Assembly: GCA_914767715.1 (NCBI GenBank)
Contig: OU612066.1
Coordinates: forward strand, 14,019,001-14,079,000
DNA length: 60,000 nucleotides
Direction of reading: 5' to 3'
DNA from: Membranipora membranacea
Lineage: Eukaryota > Bryozoa > Gymnolaemata > Cheilostomatida > Membraniporidae
The position numbers were made by a program, and so were the translations under genes. The notes below the pieces were generated by a model, which saw nothing but the letters and a program-made list of their open reading frames with translations, did no database searches and had not been told where the DNA came from. Every line of letters starts with the position of its first letter. The first letter of the stretch is position 1. Shown piece by piece: positions 57,855 to 60,000 of this stretch.

Positions 57855-59865
57855 ATGCTTTTTTTTCGGCCAGATCAAAAAATAGATTTGCTTCTAACTA
57901 ACCTCATAAGGAGGAGCAACTCCTGTTCATCTCGAATCTGCAGACCGTTTGGCTCTGCGGCTTTTCGTTCTCCGTCAGCGTCCGTTTTAATTAGGGCCAC
58001 TTTTGCTATAAAAAAACATGCCAAACGGCAGCATCAAAAAATTAAATCTCTGTTAGATTCTTATCAAACTCCGACCAGTTCAAGCTCTTATTGCCCTCAT
58101 TCAACACGCCGAATATTGGAATCCTCCGATTAACAGGGGGGTCACAGCGCTGACTTGAAAATCCAAAACTTATACCAAGGGAGGGTATCATGCCTTTTTT
58201 TTCGGCCAGATCAAAAAATAGATTTGCTTCTAACTAACCTCATAAGGAGGAGCAACTCCTGCTCATCTCGAATCTGCAGACCGTTTGGCTCTGCGGCTTT
58301 TCGTTTTCCGTCAGCGTCCGTTTTAATTAGGGCCACTTTTGCTATAAAAAAACATGCCAAACGGCAGCATCGAAAAATTAAATCTCTGTTGGATTCTTAT
58401 CAAACTCCGACCAGTTCAAGCTCTTATTGCCCTCATTCAACACGCCGAATATTGGAATCCTCGGATTAACAGGGGGGTCACAGCGCTGACTTGAAAATCC
58501 AAAACTTATACCAAGGGAGGGTCTCATGCTTTTTTATCGGCCAGATCAAAAAATAGATTTGCTTCTAACTAACCTCATAAGGAGGAGCAACTCCTGCTCA
58601 TCTCGAATCTGCAGACCGTTTGGCTCTGCGGCTTTTCGTTCTCCGTCAGCGTCCGTTTCAATTAGGGCCACTTTTGCTATAAAAAAACATGCCAAACGGC
58701 AGCATCGAAAAATTAAATCTCTGTTGGATTCTTATCAAACTCCGACCAGTTCAAGCTCTTATCGCCCTCATTCAACACGCCGAATATTGGAATCCACGGA
58801 TTAACAGGGGGGTCACAACGCTGACTTGAAAATCCAAAAAAAATACCAAGGGAGGGTATCATGCTTTTTTTTCGGTTGGATCAATAAATAGATTTGCTTC
58901 TAACTAACCTCCTAAGGAGGAGCCACTCCTGCTCATCTTGAATCTGCAGACCGTTTGGCTCTGCGGCTTTTCGTTCTCCGTCAGCGTCCGTTTCAATTAG
59001 GGCCAATTTTGCTATAAAAAAACATGCCAAACGGCAGCATCGAAAAATTAAATCTCTGATGGATTCTTATCAAACTCCGACCAGTTCAAGCTCTTATTGC
59101 CCTCATTCAACACGCCGAATATTGGAATCCTCGGATTAACAGGGGGGTCACAGCGATGACTTGAAAATCCAAAAATTATACCAAGGGAGGGTATCATGCT
59201 TTTTTTTCGGCCAGATCAAAAAATAGATTTGCTTCTAACTAACCTCATAAGGAGGAGCAACTCCTGCTCATCTCGAATCTGCAGACCGTTTGGCTCTGCG
59301 GCTTTTCGTTCTCCGTCAGCGTCCGTTTTAATTAGGGCCTCTTTTGCTATAAAAAAACATGCCAAACGGCAGCATCGAAAAATTAAATCTCTGTTGGATT
59401 CTTTTCAAACTCCGACCAGTTCAAGCTCTTATTGCCCTCATTCAACACGCCGAATATTGGAATCCTCGGATTAACAGGGGGGTCACAGCGATGAGTTGAA
59501 AATCCAAAAAAAATACCAAGGGAGGGTATCATGCTTTTTTTTCGGCCAGATCAAAAAATAAATTTGCTTCCAACTAACCTCATAAGGAGGAGCAACTCCT
59601 GCTCATCTCGAATCTGCAGACCGTTTGGCTCTGCAACTTTTCGTTCTCCGTCAGCGTCCGTTTTGATTAGGGCCTCTTTTGCTATAAAAAAACATGCCAA
59701 ATGGCAGCATCGAAAAATTAAATCTCTGTTGGATTCTTATCAAACTCCGACCAGTTCAAGCTCTTATTGCCCTCATTCAACACGCCGAATATTCGAATCC
59801 TCGGATTAACAGGGGGGTCTCAACACTGACTTGAAAATCCAAAACTTATACCAAGGGAGGGTATC
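57855..59865 (+). repeat. Right-end monomers without clear HOR
   Basis: Starts are 57855, 58190, 58526, 58861, 59196 and 59531. Variants include AAAACTTATACC (58166, 58501), an extra base in ATGCCTTTTTTTTCGG (58190, 336 bp), ATGCTTTTTTATCGG (58526), AAAAAAAATACC (58837, 59507) and CTGCAACTTTTCG with TTTTGATTAGG (59531). Members 59196 and 59531 share markers with types 54840-55175 of the six-monomer HOR. Confidence 0.75.
58861..59195 (+). repeat. Diverged monomer with enlarged palindrome CCTCCT-A-AGGAGG
   Basis: This copy has TCGGTTGGATCAATAAATAG at its start and CCTCCTAAGGAGG at 58908-58920, where consensus has CCTCATAAGGAGG. One A-to-C change creates a 6-bp inverted repeat with a 1-nt spacer next to the regular hairpin, which itself is altered (GAGCCACTCC). 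It also has a TTGAATC stop in the open frame and GGCCAATTTTGC. I saw no second copy in the window. Confidence 0.75.
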
Positions 59866-60000
59866 ATGCTTTTTTTTCGGCCAGATCATAAAATAGATTT
59901 GCTTCTAACTAACCTCATAAGGAGGAGCAACTCCTGCTCATCTCGAATCTGCAGACCGTTTGGCTCTGCGGATTTTCGTTTTCCGTCAGCGTCCGTTTTA
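59866..60000 (+). repeat. Partial monomer cut by window end
   Basis: The first 135 bp of a monomer run to the last base of the window, so the array continues to the right. It carries ATCATAAAATAG, GCGGATTTTCG and TTTTCCGTC variants relative to consensus. Confidence 0.95.

Larger units (their letters stand above)
1..60000 (+). repeat. Satellite DNA array, 335-bp monomer, about 179 copies
   Basis: The whole window is one tandem array. The same 335-bp unit repeats head to tail on the + strand; with phase 1 at the A of GTATCATGC, starts run 240, 574, 909, 1244 and so on to 59866. Net drift over 178 intervals is 4 bp. Copies range from 333 to 336 bp, mostly through homopolymer changes: T7-T9 after ATGC, A6-A8 before CATGCC, and G5-G7 before TCAC. 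No inversion, insertion or non-satellite segment was seen. Each monomer normally has one PstI site (CTGCAG). Such arrays are typical of eukaryotic centromeric or pericentromeric heterochromatin; that location is inferred. I do not recognise the family. Confidence 0.98.

Noticed and set aside
240-59809. Dozens of small genes of 61-128 codons on the + strand
   Set aside because: They are the same frame repeated once per monomer. Starts, stops and frame are freely lost in amplified variants, and the monomer length shifts the frame at each boundary.
1-60000. CRISPR array
   Set aside because: Units are contiguous 335-bp monomers with no unique spacers and no short direct repeat alternating with variable sequence.
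1-60000. Taxonomic assignment from the satellite
   Set aside because: I could not match the monomer to any satellite I know; base composition and CpG content alone cannot place it.

Overview
The window is one uninterrupted head-to-tail satellite DNA array. I find no gene, rRNA, tRNA, transposon or unique sequence in it. The monomer is 335 bp (individual copies 333-336 bp). Anchored on a recurrent GTATCATGC position, phase 1 falls at 240 and then about every 335 bp to 59866. That gives 178 complete monomers plus a partial monomer at each end, with a net drift of only 4 bp. All copies lie on the same strand. By hand count the consensus is 43% GC (81 C, 63 G), with 15 CpG against about 15.2 expected.

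A homogeneous array this long, with higher-order repeats (HORs), points to eukaryotic constitutive heterochromatin, probably centromeric or pericentromeric. I do not recognise the satellite family and cannot name the organism. The undepleted CpG leans towards a lineage with little germline CpG methylation, such as many insects, but this is weak because several monomer variants are themselves CpG transitions.

Layout. (I) About 1-8.8 kb: mixed monomers with a 6-monomer (2,012 bp) duplication. (II) About 8.8-36.4 kb: blocks of about ten monomers recurring at 9957, 21011 and 30725; a nearly perfect 3,347-bp tandem duplication (14316-21010); a 670-bp dimer HOR (25034-27375); and a 2,011-bp six-monomer repeat (33406-36422). 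Two markers are confined to the part left of about 35.7 kb: an AGATCT-containing monomer type, and a TAA-to-AAA change in the monomer just before it. (III) About 36.4-53.5 kb: a 12-monomer HOR in three rearranged copies, with mosaic monomers that locate unequal-crossover junctions. (IV) About 53.5-60 kb: a 6-monomer, 2,010-bp HOR followed by single monomers.

Most monomers contain a 92-codon open frame behind a GGGAGG-ATG motif. It is best read as a by-product of repeat homogenisation: it is broken in many amplified variants and shifts frame at every monomer boundary (335 is not divisible by 3). The most informative content is evolutionary: nested HORs, precise recombination junctions, a sharp subfamily boundary, a dyad-rich and nearly dinucleosome-length monomer, and possible remnants of a half-length ancestral unit.
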